Source: Candidatus Viadribacter manganicus
Lineage (GTDB): Bacteria; Pseudomonadota; Alphaproteobacteria; Caulobacterales; Aquidulcibacteraceae
Length of the DNA: 64,000 nucleotides
Direction: 5' to 3'
Assembly (NCBI RefSeq): GCF_001679665.1
Contig: NZ_CP013244.1
Span: forward strand, 434,001-498,000
In this document: piece after piece, positions 27,259 to 36,121 of the stretch
Numbering within the stretch: position 1 is the stretch's first letter
Layout: each line of letters opens with the position of its first letter
The notes under the pieces: model-generated
Told to the model about the DNA's origin: nothing
Database searches by the model: none
Seen by the model: the letters and a program-made list of their open reading frames with translations, nothing else
Translations under genes and position numbers: made by a program

Positions 27259-28955
27259 AGCGCTGCATGCACGTCGACAATGACGCTTTGCCAATCGCCG
27301 AAGCGGGGTTGGCGAAAAAGACACATGTTTGGATACCATGGCGTGTCGGCGCGATCGCGCAGCCAACGCCAATCGGCGCGGAACGGCAACATCAACAACA
27401 CCGGTTTGCCGAGCGCACCCGCCAGATGTGCAACGCCAGTATCGACGCTCACAACAAGGTCGAGCGTATCGATCAATGCGGCAAGATCGGCGAAGTCGGC
27501 GATCGCGCCACCTAGTTGAAGGACCTGGCGCGCCTGAGCGACGGCGCTATCTTCCATCTGCAGGCTGATGAACTCGGCATCCACGCGCAAAAGTTGCTCT
27601 AGCGCGACGTCATCAAGACTCCGCCATTTTTGCATCGCGTGGCGCGTGATGCCAGACCAAGCAACGCCAATGCGACGGCGCTGCGCGATACCCAACGTTT
27701 CGCGCCAGCGCGCCGCACGTTCGGCCTCCGCTTTGAGATAGGGGATCGGAGCGGGGATAGTTTCGATACGAACGTCGAGCGCGCCGACCAGACTTGCGAG
27801 CGGAATGTGATAGTCTGCGGCGGGCGCCGGTTCGCTTGCTGAGACGAATTCACCGACGCCGTCCAGACTTTGCATCAAACCGCGTGTTTGTGCGCGTTCT
27901 TGAAGAATCACATTGGCGCCACGTGCGGCGAGACTGGGGACGAAGCGGCAAAACTGGAAGAGATCGCCAAAACCCTGCTCGCCTTGAACCAGGATGGTTT
28001 TGCCCTCAAGCGGCTCACCGCGCCAACGCGGCGCCGATGAAGTCGCAGTGACGCGCCGGTTGATGGCGTGACGCACTTCGTAAAGCGCCAAGCCAGCCTC
28101 AAAATCGCCGCCGCCGAGCAATAGATCGCTTTGCGCATAGATCGCGGCGGCATCGCGCGGAGCGCGCGTCAGCACGTTCTTGTAGGCAAGTAATGCTTCG
28201 TCATGCCGATTGGCGGCGCTTAAAGTGTAGGCGCGCCGGCTGAGCAGTTCGGGACGATCGGGGGAGCGTGTGAGCGCTGCATCGATGTCGGCCAGAGCGT
28301 CGTCAAAGCGTCCAATATTAGCGAGCGCCGGCGCGCGCGCGCCGCGGATGGTGAGATTGTTCGGCGAAAGCTCCAGCGCAGCATCGTAAGCCTCCACAGC
28401 TTGTGGCCATAGCTCCAGCAAGGCAAGCGCGGCGCCACGGTGATAGTGGGCGTCGGCGTTACGTGGATCGATGCCGCATGCGCGCGCGGCGGCGCTGAGC
28501 GCCTCTTCAGTTTGACCAAGTTGCAAGAAAGATGCGGCGCGGCGGGCGTGAACATCAGCGCGATGCTGATAGGTTTGCTCCAATGCGGCGAGCGCTGCTT
28601 CATGTCGCCCGAGCGCCGCGAACGCAACGCCCTGCATGAGCAGCACTTCGGGATCGCCGGGCCGAAGCTTGAGGACATCGAGGCAGGCTTCAATGCACGG
28701 CTCGTGGCGACCAAGCGTGAACAAGACGACAGCGCGATTGAAAGCGATCTCTGCGTCAGAGGGCGAAACATGATGAGCGCGATCAAAGTAGGCTGCCGCG
28801 CCTTGGAGATCGCCTTTGGCGTGATGGATCGTCGCCATGAGATGAAGCGCGTCGCAGTCTTCAGGCGCGCGCCGCAAGATCTCCGACACCATTTCCTCGG
28901 CGCCTGCGAGATCGCCGCGCCGAAACACATCGAAGACTTCGACGACGCTTTTCAC
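27249..28955 (-). CDS. TPR protein with a GT9-like glycosyltransferase domain
   Basis: 568 residues. The N-terminal half (about 1-290) is a series of tetratricopeptide repeats, with the A-x-x-x-x-A and P-x-D-x-E spacing repeated about eight times. The C-terminal half (about 310-560) resembles ADP-heptose/GT9-type transferases, with Q-G-E-Q-G-F-G-D-L-F-Q-F and the nucleotide-sugar site V-S-V-D-T-G-V-A-H-L-A-G-A-L-G-K-P-V. Such fusions are found in protein or polysaccharide glycosylation loci. Its start overlaps the GT25 gene by four bases, so they form an operon. Confidence 0.88.
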   Translation of the reverse strand: MKSVVEVFDVFRRGDLAGAEEMVSEILRRAPEDCDALHLMATIHHAKGDLQGAAAYFDRAHHVSPSDAEIAFNRAVVLFTLGRHEPCIEACLDVLKLRPGDPEVLLMQGVAFAALGRHEAALAALEQTYQHRADVHARRAASFLQLGQTEEALSAAARACGIDPRNADAHYHRGAALALLELWPQAVEAYDAALELSPNNLTIRGARAPALANIGRFDDALADIDAALTRSPDRPELLSRRAYTLSAANRHDEALLAYKNVLTRAPRDAAAIYAQSDLLLGGGDFEAGLALYEVRHAINRRVTATSSAPRWRGEPLEGKTILVQGEQGFGDLFQFCRFVPSLAARGANVILQERAQTRGLMQSLDGVGEFVSASEPAPAADYHIPLASLVGALDVRIETIPAPIPYLKAEAERAARWRETLGIAQRRRIGVAWSGITRHAMQKWRSLDDVALEQLLRVDAEFISLQMEDSAVAQARQVLQLGGAIADFADLAALIDTLDLVVSVDTGVAHLAGALGKPVLLMLPFRADWRWLRDRADTPWYPNMCLFRQPRFGDWQSVIVDVHAALQE

Positions 28956-29698
28956 CGCCTGACCACGTCGGAACTGGCTATGTCATTGGCGCTCACTGCG
29001 AGCGGCGGGAATACGCAATAGGCGTTCACTGGCGCGCGCTGGAGGGCGACATTGATCATGCCATCAAGCGTGTAAGGCTTCAGTGTCCGGTTTTGACCGA
29101 ACATGAAGATATCCCTAGCGCCGCTAAGCGGAAAGCAGAGCTTCAGCAGCTTCGCCGCTCCCTGTGGAGAGAGAGCGTAGGCGAGCGTACCCCAGGCTTG
29201 AAAACAGAGAAGCGGAGTTGGCGCAGGCGCGGGCGTTCGGGCGAAGGCGTCGAAATAGTCGACGGTGCGCTTGGCGCTGTCGTCAAACTGCAGCAGCGTC
29301 TTTAGGCCATCCCGCGCCTCCACCGCGACGATGGCGTTGGTGTTGTAGCCGAAAAAGAAAATGTCCCAGTCGGCCGGGATCTGTGAGAGCGCGCTGATGG
29401 CTTGCACGGCGAAATCGGCGCGCAAACAAGCATCATCCTCGCAGATAAACGCGGGCTCGAGCGCGGCGGCGACTTTTAGCCAGAGCCCATGGTGTGAAAG
29501 CGCATTACCAAGCGCACCAGCACTGAATTGCTCAGTGTCAGGTTCGATCAGCCTGCGGTTGGCAAGGTCTTCCCGATCGAGGCTAGCGCCTATGACGGCG
29601 TCGACGAATGCAGCCTCCACACCGGGCCGCTCGTTCCAGGCAGCGAACTGCGCGCGGCGGTCGGTGCGCGCCGGCAAGTTGATCACATGCAAAAGCAT
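28952..29698 (-). CDS. Glycosyltransferase family 25 (LPS glycosyltransferase-like)
   Basis: 248 residues from the ATG at 29698, where M-L-L-H-V-I-N-L-P-A-R-T-D-R-R is the standard GT25 opening. The family also shows here as A-G-A-L-G-N-A-L-S-H-H, then F-I-C-E-D-D-A (the E-D-D metal/nucleotide motif) and D-W-D-I-F-F-F-G. GT25 enzymes add galactose or related sugars to lipooligosaccharide or proteins. An upstream in-frame start adds 18 residues without family likeness. It precedes and overlaps the TPR gene. The acceptor is unknown. Confidence 0.88.
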   Translation of the reverse strand: MLLHVINLPARTDRRAQFAAWNERPGVEAAFVDAVIGASLDREDLANRRLIEPDTEQFSAGALGNALSHHGLWLKVAAALEPAFICEDDACLRADFAVQAISALSQIPADWDIFFFGYNTNAIVAVEARDGLKTLLQFDDSAKRTVDYFDAFARTPAPAPTPLLCFQAWGTLAYALSPQGAAKLLKLCFPLSGARDIFMFGQNRTLKPYTLDGMINVALQRAPVNAYCVFPPLAVSANDIASSDVVRR

Positions 29699-29938
29699 CG
29701 GGGCCCTCTGTGCCACGCCGCGCGCCTCCGGCAAGCCCGTTCCCGCATCCAAAAGCGGCAGAAGCCGCTTTGTGAGCGCTTGCGGCGTGGCGGATGATGA
29801 GGATCACGGCCTCCCCAGTTGATGCAACCACGCAACAAACCCCTCTTCACGATTGGCGCCTGTTTGATGCGCGCGCGAGGCGGATTTCAAACCCCATCGC
29901 GATCGCTAGGCTTTGTGTTCGCCGAGGTTGGATCATGG

Positions 29939-30718
29939 CTAATTGGAGCCGTAGCTCGCGACCAGCGCCTCAGAAATTGCGCGCACGTGCCCCCAGCGAA
30001 TGACATCAAAATAGATGTTCGACTGTACCCGTTGCTCGCCGAAGCGCTCGTAGAGGGGTGTTTCACAAGGCGTCTGCAAAAGCGTCTGCAACGCCGGCGG
30101 CTCGCGAAAGCTCTCACGCGCGAATGCATGATTGCCCTCAACCGCTTCGATATCGGTCGCATCGCCTGCTATATCGGCGATGGCAGCCGCTGCCGCTCGC
30201 TTCGACATCGCCTCGGCTTTATTCAACCTGAGTGTTGCTACTGCGCGTTGCCTTGACACGCCCGGCGCCATCTCGTCCGGCACAACCGGATAGTCGAAAA
30301 ACGCAATCGGGCGACGCAATACCGCGCTCGCGCGCGCGGTCGCTAGCCTAGCCATGAGATGCGTCAGATCGTGAGCCACGTTGTAGAATTGCCAAGCGTC
30401 GGCAACGACCAGGTCAACCTCGCGTCCGGCCAAATCGTCCGCAAGTTCGCAAGTCCATCGTTCGAATGGCGCGACTGCGCCATTCAGAAGACACTTGTAA
30501 AGATCACGATCCCAGATGCCGCCCCACCCGGACATCGTTCCGCCGACTGAACTGATCAAGTCTTCGCTGGCCTGGCGCCTGCTGGTCTCCGCACTCGAGC
30601 GCGATCCCTGTGTCAACACGTAGGTGTGGGCTCGCGTTTGCGAAAGCCATTGCAAGACGCGTATCTCATGAGCGGGATGCGCAACAACGAGCGCTGCTCT
30701 ACGCTCGGGGCTGGCCAT
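29939..30718 (-). CDS. PIG-L-like deacetylase family protein (variant metal motif)
   Basis: About 259 residues. The first strand and loop read A-L-V-V-A-H-P-A-H-E-I-R, parallel to the A-H-P-D-D-E zinc motif of PIG-L/MshB N-acetylglucosaminyl deacetylases, but with both aspartates replaced (Ala-His). A second site, N-V-A-H-D-L-T-H, could give the other ligand. The C-terminal L-Y-E-R-F-G-E-Q-R-V and V-I-R-W-G-H-V resemble a PIG-L-like subgroup met in glycan loci. The start at 30718 (M-A-S-P-E-R-R) is chosen because the upstream extension is poor and would overlap the divergent glycosyltransferase. It may be a deacetylase with altered chemistry or a pseudo-enzyme. Confidence 0.65.
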   Translation of the reverse strand: MASPERRAALVVAHPAHEIRVLQWLSQTRAHTYVLTQGSRSSAETSRRQASEDLISSVGGTMSGWGGIWDRDLYKCLLNGAVAPFERWTCELADDLAGREVDLVVADAWQFYNVAHDLTHLMARLATARASAVLRRPIAFFDYPVVPDEMAPGVSRQRAVATLRLNKAEAMSKRAAAAAIADIAGDATDIEAVEGNHAFARESFREPPALQTLLQTPCETPLYERFGEQRVQSNIYFDVIRWGHVRAISEALVASYGSN

Positions 30719-30754
30719 CCATACTGGGGATGGCGTTTCCGCGCTCCGATCGTC

Positions 30755-32311
30755 ATGGTCGCGCTCGAACGAGGCCGTCACTTGAATTCCCCGCTCCGCA
30801 TTCTCATCACGACACTTGAACTCGATACGCGCCGCGGCGTCCAGAATGTATCCCGCGATTTGGCGGTTGGACTCCGCGACGCAGGCCATGACCCCGTTAT
30901 CTATACGCGAAAATCTGGCTCCGTCGCAGCCGACCTACGGGCTACGGGATTTCAGGTCGAAACCAACGTGCAAGCGCTCGACGGACCGTTCGACGTTATC
31001 CACGGCCACCATCTAGTGGCGTGCTCGCCAGCGCTCGCTAGGTATCCTTATACGCCGGCCGTGTTCGTCTGCCACGACAATGTGAGCTGGTTTGACGCCG
31101 CCCCCCGCTTACCAAGCATCCGACGCCACGCTGCTGTCAGCGAATCTTTAGTTGACCGCGTCGCATTCGACGCCGGTGTCGATCGCTCGTCGGTTGCGCT
31201 CATTCTCAATGGCGTGGACACGGCGCGATTTGCTCCAGGCCCGGCGCCGCCAACAAAACCCGCACGCGCGCTCGCGTTCGCCAAGAACGAAGACCACATC
31301 GCCGTTATTCGCGAGGCCTGCGCTCACCGTAAGATCGCCGTCGACTTCGTGGGCGCCGCCACCGGCGTCAATCTAGAAGATCCATCGAAAGTACTGCCGA
31401 CCTACGATTTGGTGTTCGCGTCCGCTCTCTCAGCACTTGAGGCGATGTCGTGCGTACGGCCTGTAATCGTGTGCGACGGACGCGGTATGGCTGGTATGGT
31501 CGACCGCAAGCGCTACGAGGCATGGCGGCCACAGAACTTCGGTCTCGCGATACTGAACGCGCCACTCAGCGTAGATCGCGCCCTTGCCGAAATTGACCGC
31601 TTCGACGTCACGGAATCGCAGCACGTAGGTGAACGCGTGCGGCAAGAGGCGCAGATCGCGCCTTGGATCTCACGCTACATCACACTCTATCGCGAGGCTA
31701 TTGAAGCTCCTCCTCCGTCGCCCGATGCAGCGCCACTTCAATGGGCGCAGCATCTAGAGAGGTGGACACCGCGCGCGGTGGAGCACTGGAGCTGGACCGA
31801 CGATCGCCAGACGCTGACAAACGAAATTCGTCGCCTGCGCGCCGGCGCAGAGGTATTGCCGGTTGGCGATCGCCTAGCATTTGGCAAAGAGGGCGCCGCC
31901 ACGCGCTTCATTGAGCCCGCGGGGTTCGAGCCGCAACACGATGGCGCCGTGTGGACGTCGGCACGTTTCGCCAGTCTACGGTTTCGGCCCGGTCCGATCA
32001 AAGTCGGTTACGCACTGACACTTGAGTATGCCGTTTGCTTGCCCGACGTCGGCTTCACGTTAGAGATCACGGCGCTGCAAAACGGCGTGGAAGTCGATCG
32101 ATGGATCGAGACTGGTTTTCAAGGTTGGACGGAGCGGAGTCACGAGGTCCTACTTCCTGCAGAGCTCTCTCACCCAGTCGCAACCTGGCTGTCGTTTTGT
32201 TTCGCGCAAAAAGCCGGCGCGCCACCTGCCCATGCTCCCGCCTTCAGCCCGCGCGCGCTGACCTTCCGTCCGGACGTTCGCGCCGATCGGCAGCACCGCG
32301 CGCACAAGTGA
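30755..32311 (+). CDS. GT4-like glycosyltransferase with a C-terminal beta-sandwich-like domain
   Basis: 518 residues. The N-terminal two thirds follow the GT-B plan: I-L-I-T-T-L-E-L-D-T-R-R-G-V, F-D-V-I-H-G-H-H in the first domain, and V-S-E-S-L followed by I-L-N-G-V-D-T-A-R-F, the classic acceptor/donor linker of GT4. The E-A-M-S-C-V-R-P-V-I-V segment is the donor site. The last 120 residues (F-E-P-Q-H-D-G-A-V-W-T, L-T-L-E-Y-A-V, L-E-I-T-A-L-Q-N-G-V) look like a beta-sandwich appended to some glycosyltransferases. The first ATG with plausible context is at 30755; the true start could be up to 30 codons further in. Divergent from the PIG-L-like gene with only 37 bp between starts. Confidence 0.78.
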   Translation: MVALERGRHLNSPLRILITTLELDTRRGVQNVSRDLAVGLRDAGHDPVIYTRKSGSVAADLRATGFQVETNVQALDGPFDVIHGHHLVACSPALARYPYTPAVFVCHDNVSWFDAAPRLPSIRRHAAVSESLVDRVAFDAGVDRSSVALILNGVDTARFAPGPAPPTKPARALAFAKNEDHIAVIREACAHRKIAVDFVGAATGVNLEDPSKVLPTYDLVFASALSALEAMSCVRPVIVCDGRGMAGMVDRKRYEAWRPQNFGLAILNAPLSVDRALAEIDRFDVTESQHVGERVRQEAQIAPWISRYITLYREAIEAPPPSPDAAPLQWAQHLERWTPRAVEHWSWTDDRQTLTNEIRRLRAGAEVLPVGDRLAFGKEGAATRFIEPAGFEPQHDGAVWTSARFASLRFRPGPIKVGYALTLEYAVCLPDVGFTLEITALQNGVEVDRWIETGFQGWTERSHEVLLPAELSHPVATWLSFCFAQKAGAPPAHAPAFSPRALTFRPDVRADRQHRAHK

Positions 32312-32642
32312 GCGAACCGTCCAGCCGACCACCAATCGTCCGCAGAACGCGCCCCTGCCGCAGCGCACACGACCTCACCCACGCTTCCAACGCGCAACCG
32401 CTTCAGAGCGGCCCTTAAGGCGGAATATCGAGTGCGCCGACATAGGTAAGTGATGAAACCAATTGCGCCGGATCGGGCGGCGCCAACACATGGTAGCGCG
32501 ATTGAGCAGATCCCATGGAGGGTTCAGATAGCGCCTCAGCCGCCCTCGCCAGGCGGTTTGGTGTTTTCGCCCGTACCCCTGCTGTGCCCGGGCGCCTCTG
32601 GCAGGCGTCGCCGCGGGCCAAAAATCCTAATAAAAGCAAGAG
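32312..32642. other. Intergenic gap before tRNA-Lys
   Basis: 331 bases between the GT4-like gene and the tRNA. No protein-like frame. A short stem, CCGCC/GGCGG at 32540-32556, followed by TTTGGTGTTTT, could end the plus-strand transcript, but five base pairs make it weak. T-rich sequence on the minus strand follows the tRNA 3' end. Confidence 0.4.
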
Positions 32643-32715
32643 TGAGCCCGGCGGGATTCGAACCCGCGACCCTCTGATTAAAAGTCAGATGCTCTACCGA
32701 CTGAGCTACGGGCTC
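32643..32715 (-). tRNA. tRNA-Lys, anticodon TTT
   Basis: The minus strand folds into a full cloverleaf: acceptor arm GAGCCCG paired with CGGGCTC, D arm with AGCTCAGTCGGTAGAGC, anticodon stem TCTGA/TCAGA around loop C-T-T-T-T-A-A (anticodon TTT), and T arm GCGGG-TTCGAAT-CCCGC. Length is 73 bases without CCA; CCA is not encoded (ACT follows). Between the GT4-like gene and glpK. Confidence 0.97.
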
Positions 32716-32770
32716 TCGCGAACGGGCGCACTTAAGCTGATGCCCCGCCTCACGCAACCTGCACCATGAA

Positions 32771-32794
32771 GAAAGCGGCCGTCAGGCCGCTTTC
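32771..32794 (-). terminator. Terminator hairpin overlapping the glpK stop codon
   Basis: GAAAGCGGCC (32771-32780) and GGCCGCTTTC (32785-32794) form a perfect ten-base stem with a four-base loop. The glpK TGA begins in that loop, so the stem forms partly from the last codons. TTC follows on the minus strand. Confidence 0.65.
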
Positions 32795-34269
32795 GCCGCA
32801 GCGAGGGCGCCCGCAACCGCAGCGCGCCAGCCACTCCGCAAGCGATCGCGCTCCGCGGCAGCCATGTTAGGCGTCCAACGCGCGCTGGTTGCGGCGCCCG
32901 CCCCATCAAGCGACGCAATGAGACCCGCGCCGGATGCGGCGAGCTTAGCCGCGCCCAATGCCGTGACTTCCTGGAATTGCGGACGTGCAACTTCAACCTC
33001 GCAGACGTCAGCAAGAAACTGCATAGCCCAGGCGTTTGCGGTGAGACCGCCGTCGATCAGCAACGACTCAATCTTCGGGGCGCCATCGGCGCGAAGCGCA
33101 TCGAGCAGATCCGCGGTTTGGTACGCAACGGCTTCGAGCCCTGCGCGCACCAGGTGATCCAGTTGCGAGTCGCGCGTAAGGCCGATGATCGTGCCTCGCG
33201 CTTCGGCGTTCCACTGCGGCGCGCCGAGCCCCGCGAACGCCGGCACAAGATAAACGCCGCCATTGTCAGCCAAGCGCGAGGCGATCGCTTCTGAATCGGC
33301 GGAGGACTTGATCAGCTTCAGTCCGTCGCGCAGCCATTGCATCGTAGCGCCAGCCGAGAAGATCGAACCTTCAAGAGCGTACGCGAAAGTCCCGCCCGCC
33401 TGATAGCCGACGGTGCCAAGCAAACGGTTTTTCGATTTGGGCGGCGAAGCGCCCATGTTCATGACCAAGAATGCACCGGTGCCGAACGTGCACTTGGCCA
33501 TGCCAGGCTTCAAACAACCGTGGCCGACGAGCGCGGCTTGCTGATCGCCAGCCATGCCGTGGATGGGAATAGCGCGCCCGAAGTGCTGCGCGTCGGCGTC
33601 GCCGAAATGCGCATCGCAAGCGGCTGTCTTTGGCAGAACAGCGCGCGGCACGTTGAAGAGCGCGCACATCTCGTCGTTCCAATCGCGGGTGTTGAAATCG
33701 TAGAGCAGCGTGCGCGAGGCGTTGGTGACGTCCGAGACATGAGATTTGCCATTGGTGAGGCGCCAGACGAGAAAGGTCTCCATCGTACCAAAGGCAAGCT
33801 CGCCCTCCTCGGCGCGCGCCCGCAGAGCGGGATCGCGATCCAATATCCAGGCGATCTTGGTGGCGGAGAAGTAAGGATCGAGCAGCAGGCCCGTTGCGTC
33901 CTGCACCTTCTTTTCGTGGCCGGCTTCACGGAGCGCGGCGCAGACGTCAGAAGTACGCCGATCCTGCCAGACGATGGCCTTGTGAACCGCCGCGCCGGTC
34001 TTGCGATCCCAGACGACAGTGGTTTCGCGTTGATTGGTGATGCCGATGGCGGCGATGTGAGCCACGCCGCCTGCCTTTTCAATCGCCTCGCGGCAGACCT
34101 TTAAGGTCGCGGCCCAAATTTCCTCAGCGTCGTGCTCGACCCAACCTGGTTGCGGATAGTGCTGCTGAAGCTCGACCTGCGCTGTGGCAAGCGGCGCGAA
34201 ACTGAGATCGAACACGATCGCGCGTGTCGATGTCGTGCCTTGGTCGATGGCGAGGATGTACTGGCTCAT
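32782..34269 (-). CDS. glpK: Glycerol kinase
   Basis: ATP-dependent phosphorylation of glycerol to sn-glycerol 3-phosphate. 495 residues of FGGY type: Y-I-L-A-I-D-Q-G-T-T-S-T-R-A at the N-terminus, W-D-R-K-T-G and the substrate motif I-V-W-Q-D-R-R-T, then G-D-Q-Q-A-A-L-V-G-H and K-C-T-F-G-T-G-A-F-L. The start at 34269 gives M-S-Q-Y and leaves out four residues of the longer frame. No glpF or glpD is adjacent. A hairpin straddles its stop codon. Confidence 0.97.
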   Translation of the reverse strand: MSQYILAIDQGTTSTRAIVFDLSFAPLATAQVELQQHYPQPGWVEHDAEEIWAATLKVCREAIEKAGGVAHIAAIGITNQRETTVVWDRKTGAAVHKAIVWQDRRTSDVCAALREAGHEKKVQDATGLLLDPYFSATKIAWILDRDPALRARAEEGELAFGTMETFLVWRLTNGKSHVSDVTNASRTLLYDFNTRDWNDEMCALFNVPRAVLPKTAACDAHFGDADAQHFGRAIPIHGMAGDQQAALVGHGCLKPGMAKCTFGTGAFLVMNMGASPPKSKNRLLGTVGYQAGGTFAYALEGSIFSAGATMQWLRDGLKLIKSSADSEAIASRLADNGGVYLVPAFAGLGAPQWNAEARGTIIGLTRDSQLDHLVRAGLEAVAYQTADLLDALRADGAPKIESLLIDGGLTANAWAMQFLADVCEVEVARPQFQEVTALGAAKLAASGAGLIASLDGAGAATSARWTPNMAAAERDRLRSGWRAAVAGALAAAKAA

Positions 34270-34377
34270 GGGAGGGCACAAAAGAGCGGCGAGGCGCCAA
34301 GGTCAACCGATGACCGCGGGCGGGGGGGCAAGAAGTCATCGGAGTTTGGCGCCTTCCCTATGCGAAACCGCCGGGCG

Positions 34378-34733
34378 CTAGGCGCCTTGGGTCTCCACAG
34401 TCTCGAACGCGGCGCCGAATGCGGCCGAGGCAGCTCGCACGCGAATAACTGGTGACTGAGATCTGCAGCGTTTCAGCAGCTGGCGTTGCCGCGCGCTCGG
34501 CTTGGCCCAATGCGCGTTTGAACGCGAGCGGCGTTGCCGGATCAGCGGCGATGTCGCTCGCCGCTTCCACAATGGCCGCATAGGCGTGCACCAAGGCGTA
34601 AGGGCGTTTGTTCGATCGTCTGAGCCGCAGTGATCGAGTTTTGGATGCGTGATGCGCCGAGCTGAAGCCAGGCGCTGGCCGAAGTGATGGTCAGCGCGCA
34701 CGCAAGGGCGAGCGCGCGCAAGGGATGGCGCAT
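34378..34733 (-). pseudogene. Frameshifted small secreted-protein gene
   Basis: A protein can be followed through three frames. It starts at 34733 with a signal-like M-R-H-P-L-R-A-L-A-L-A-C-A-L, continues to I-T-A-A-Q-T-I-E-Q. It then moves by one base near 34605 to V-H-A-Y-A-A-I-V-E-A-A-S-D-I-A-A-D-P and A-E-T-L-Q-I-S-V. Near 34440 it moves again to S-A-A-F-G-A-A-F-E-T-V-E-T. The pieces together are about 115 residues with an even helical character, whereas the continued reading of any single frame turns arginine-rich. I read this as a decayed gene (or two sequencing errors). Product unknown. Confidence 0.45.
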
Positions 34734-34736
34734 GGT

Positions 34737-34962
34737 TTATTTCCTCATACGATGGGGTGCGGGCGCGCGTGCGACCGATAGCGACGCCGATCAAGCCGAG
34801 CGTAACGACAAGATCGACAAGCGAACTGGCGATATTCTGGGCGGCGCCGTCAGGGAGAGCGACGCCGAGGCGATCGGCGGCGGTCATGGCTATAACGTCA
34901 GCGCTGCGCAGCGTGAGCGATTGGATCGCTGCCTTTTCGAGTATGGATATTGGCGTGGTCAT
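34737..34962 (-). pseudogene. Small membrane protein, holin-like in layout, probably frameshifted near its end
   Basis: From the ATG at 34962: M-T-T-P-I-S-I-L-E-K-A-A-I-Q, an amphipathic part, then one hydrophobic helix (S-L-V-D-L-V-V-T-L-G-L-I-G-V-A-I-G) and a basic tail. One-helix proteins of this size can be holins, but no lysis cassette lies beside it. The frame runs on into the next gene; a stop (TAA at 34737-34739) is in the neighbouring frame three bases before the next ATG, suggesting a lost base near the end. Paired with the broken gene at 34378-34733. Confidence 0.4.
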
Positions 34963-35037
34963 GAAGCTCCTCGTGAAGTTCGAGAAGCCTATGAGCGGCG
35001 ATGCGCGGTCGGATTGAATTGGTCCGCCAGCCCTCAC

Positions 35038-35058
35038 GCGCCTTGAAAACCAAGGCGC
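35038..35058 (-). terminator. Hairpin between the nitronate monooxygenase gene and the broken pair
   Basis: GCGCCTTG and CAAGGCGC form a perfect eight-base stem with a five-base loop, 22 bases past the stop of the gene at 35080-36042. No T-tract follows on the minus strand, so its role as a terminator is uncertain. Confidence 0.4.
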
Positions 35059-35079
35059 ATGCGAGCTAAGGCTGCAGGA

Positions 35080-36042
35080 TTAGCGTGCGGTCAGTCCGCG
35101 CTTGGCTTCGTCATATTCGCGCTTCAAGCGTGCCACGAGGTCAGCGGTTGGCAGGACGTCGTGGACAGAGCCAACGCCTTGGCCAGCGCCCCAGATGTCC
35201 TTCCAGGCTTTCGCCTTCGAACCTTCGCCGCCGCCAAAGCTCATTTTGGAGGCATCGCTTTGTTCGAGGTTTGTCGGATCGAGGCCGGCATTGACGATCG
35301 AGCCTTTGAGATAATTGCCCAACACGCCGGTAAAGAGGTTCGAATAGACGATGTCGCCGGCGGATGAATCCACGATCATCTGCTTATAGGCGGCAGGCGC
35401 ATTCGCTTCGGTGGTCGCGATGAAGGCTGAGCCCATATAGGCGAGGTCGGCGCCAAGCGCTTGCGCCGCGAGAATGCCGCGCCCGGTGGCAATAGCGCCC
35501 GAGAGCAACAGCGGGCCATCGAAGAATTCGCGAATCTCGCTGATCAGCGCAAACGGCGAAAGGCTGCCGGCGTGACCACCCGCGCCCGCGCATACCGCGA
35601 TAAGACCGTCAGCGCCCTTTTCGAGCGCCTTCTTGGCGAAGGTGACGTTGATGATGTCGTGCAGCACGATGCCACCGTACGAATGGATCGCGTCGTTCAC
35701 ATCCGCGCGGGCGCCGAGTGAAGTGATCACGATCGGCACTTTGTGCTTCACGCACGCGGCGACGTCATGATCGAGGCGCGCGTTGGTTTTGTGGACGATC
35801 TGGTTGACCGCGAACGGCGCCGCTGGCGCGTCCGGGTTTGCCTCGTCATAGGCGGCAAGTTCATCCTTGATGCGGAAGAGCCAATCATCGAGCGCGGCCT
35901 CCGGACGCGCGTTCAGCGCCGGGAATGAGCCCACGATCCCCGCTTTACACTGCGCGATGACCAATTCTGGGTTGGCGATGATGAATTGTGGGGCGCCCAC
36001 AGCTGGGAGACGCAACTTGTCGAACAGAGGCGGCAGAGCCAT
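35080..36042 (-). CDS. Nitronate monooxygenase family flavoprotein
   Basis: 320 residues of the NMO/2-nitropropane dioxygenase TIM-barrel family. Visible family features are P-A-V-G-A-P-Q-F-I near the N-terminus, the A-C-V-K-H strand, the FMN phosphate segment G-A-G-G-H-A-G-S-L-S, and L-L-S-G-A-I-A-T-G-R-G followed by G-A-D-L-A-Y-M-G-S-A-F. Such enzymes oxidise nitronates or act as FMN-dependent reductases; the FabK relatives reduce enoyl-ACP. The sequence alone does not decide. It is divergent from mutA (starts 79 bp apart) and monocistronic by position. Confidence 0.9.
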   Translation of the reverse strand: MALPPLFDKLRLPAVGAPQFIIANPELVIAQCKAGIVGSFPALNARPEAALDDWLFRIKDELAAYDEANPDAPAAPFAVNQIVHKTNARLDHDVAACVKHKVPIVITSLGARADVNDAIHSYGGIVLHDIINVTFAKKALEKGADGLIAVCAGAGGHAGSLSPFALISEIREFFDGPLLLSGAIATGRGILAAQALGADLAYMGSAFIATTEANAPAAYKQMIVDSSAGDIVYSNLFTGVLGNYLKGSIVNAGLDPTNLEQSDASKMSFGGGEGSKAKAWKDIWGAGQGVGSVHDVLPTADLVARLKREYDEAKRGLTAR

Positions 36043-36121
36043 GATTTTCTCCGGTTGCCATCAGGCGTAGCGTGCGTTCAAAAGCGCGTCGATGCCTTAC
36101 ATGGCGTCAAGCGGAGCGGAA

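Noticed and set aside
32643..32715. tRNA-Lys as an integration site for a nearby element
   Set aside because: I found no second copy of the tRNA 3' end and no integrase nearby.
34737..35037. A prophage lysis cassette (holin plus GH25 lysozyme)
   Set aside because: The holin-like gene and the lysozyme at 38661-39416 are on opposite strands and 4 kb apart, with mutA and others between. No other phage gene is seen.
36043..36121. Possible cobalamin riboswitch before mutA
   Set aside because: The spacer is only 79 bases and shows no B12-box-like conserved core or long pairing.
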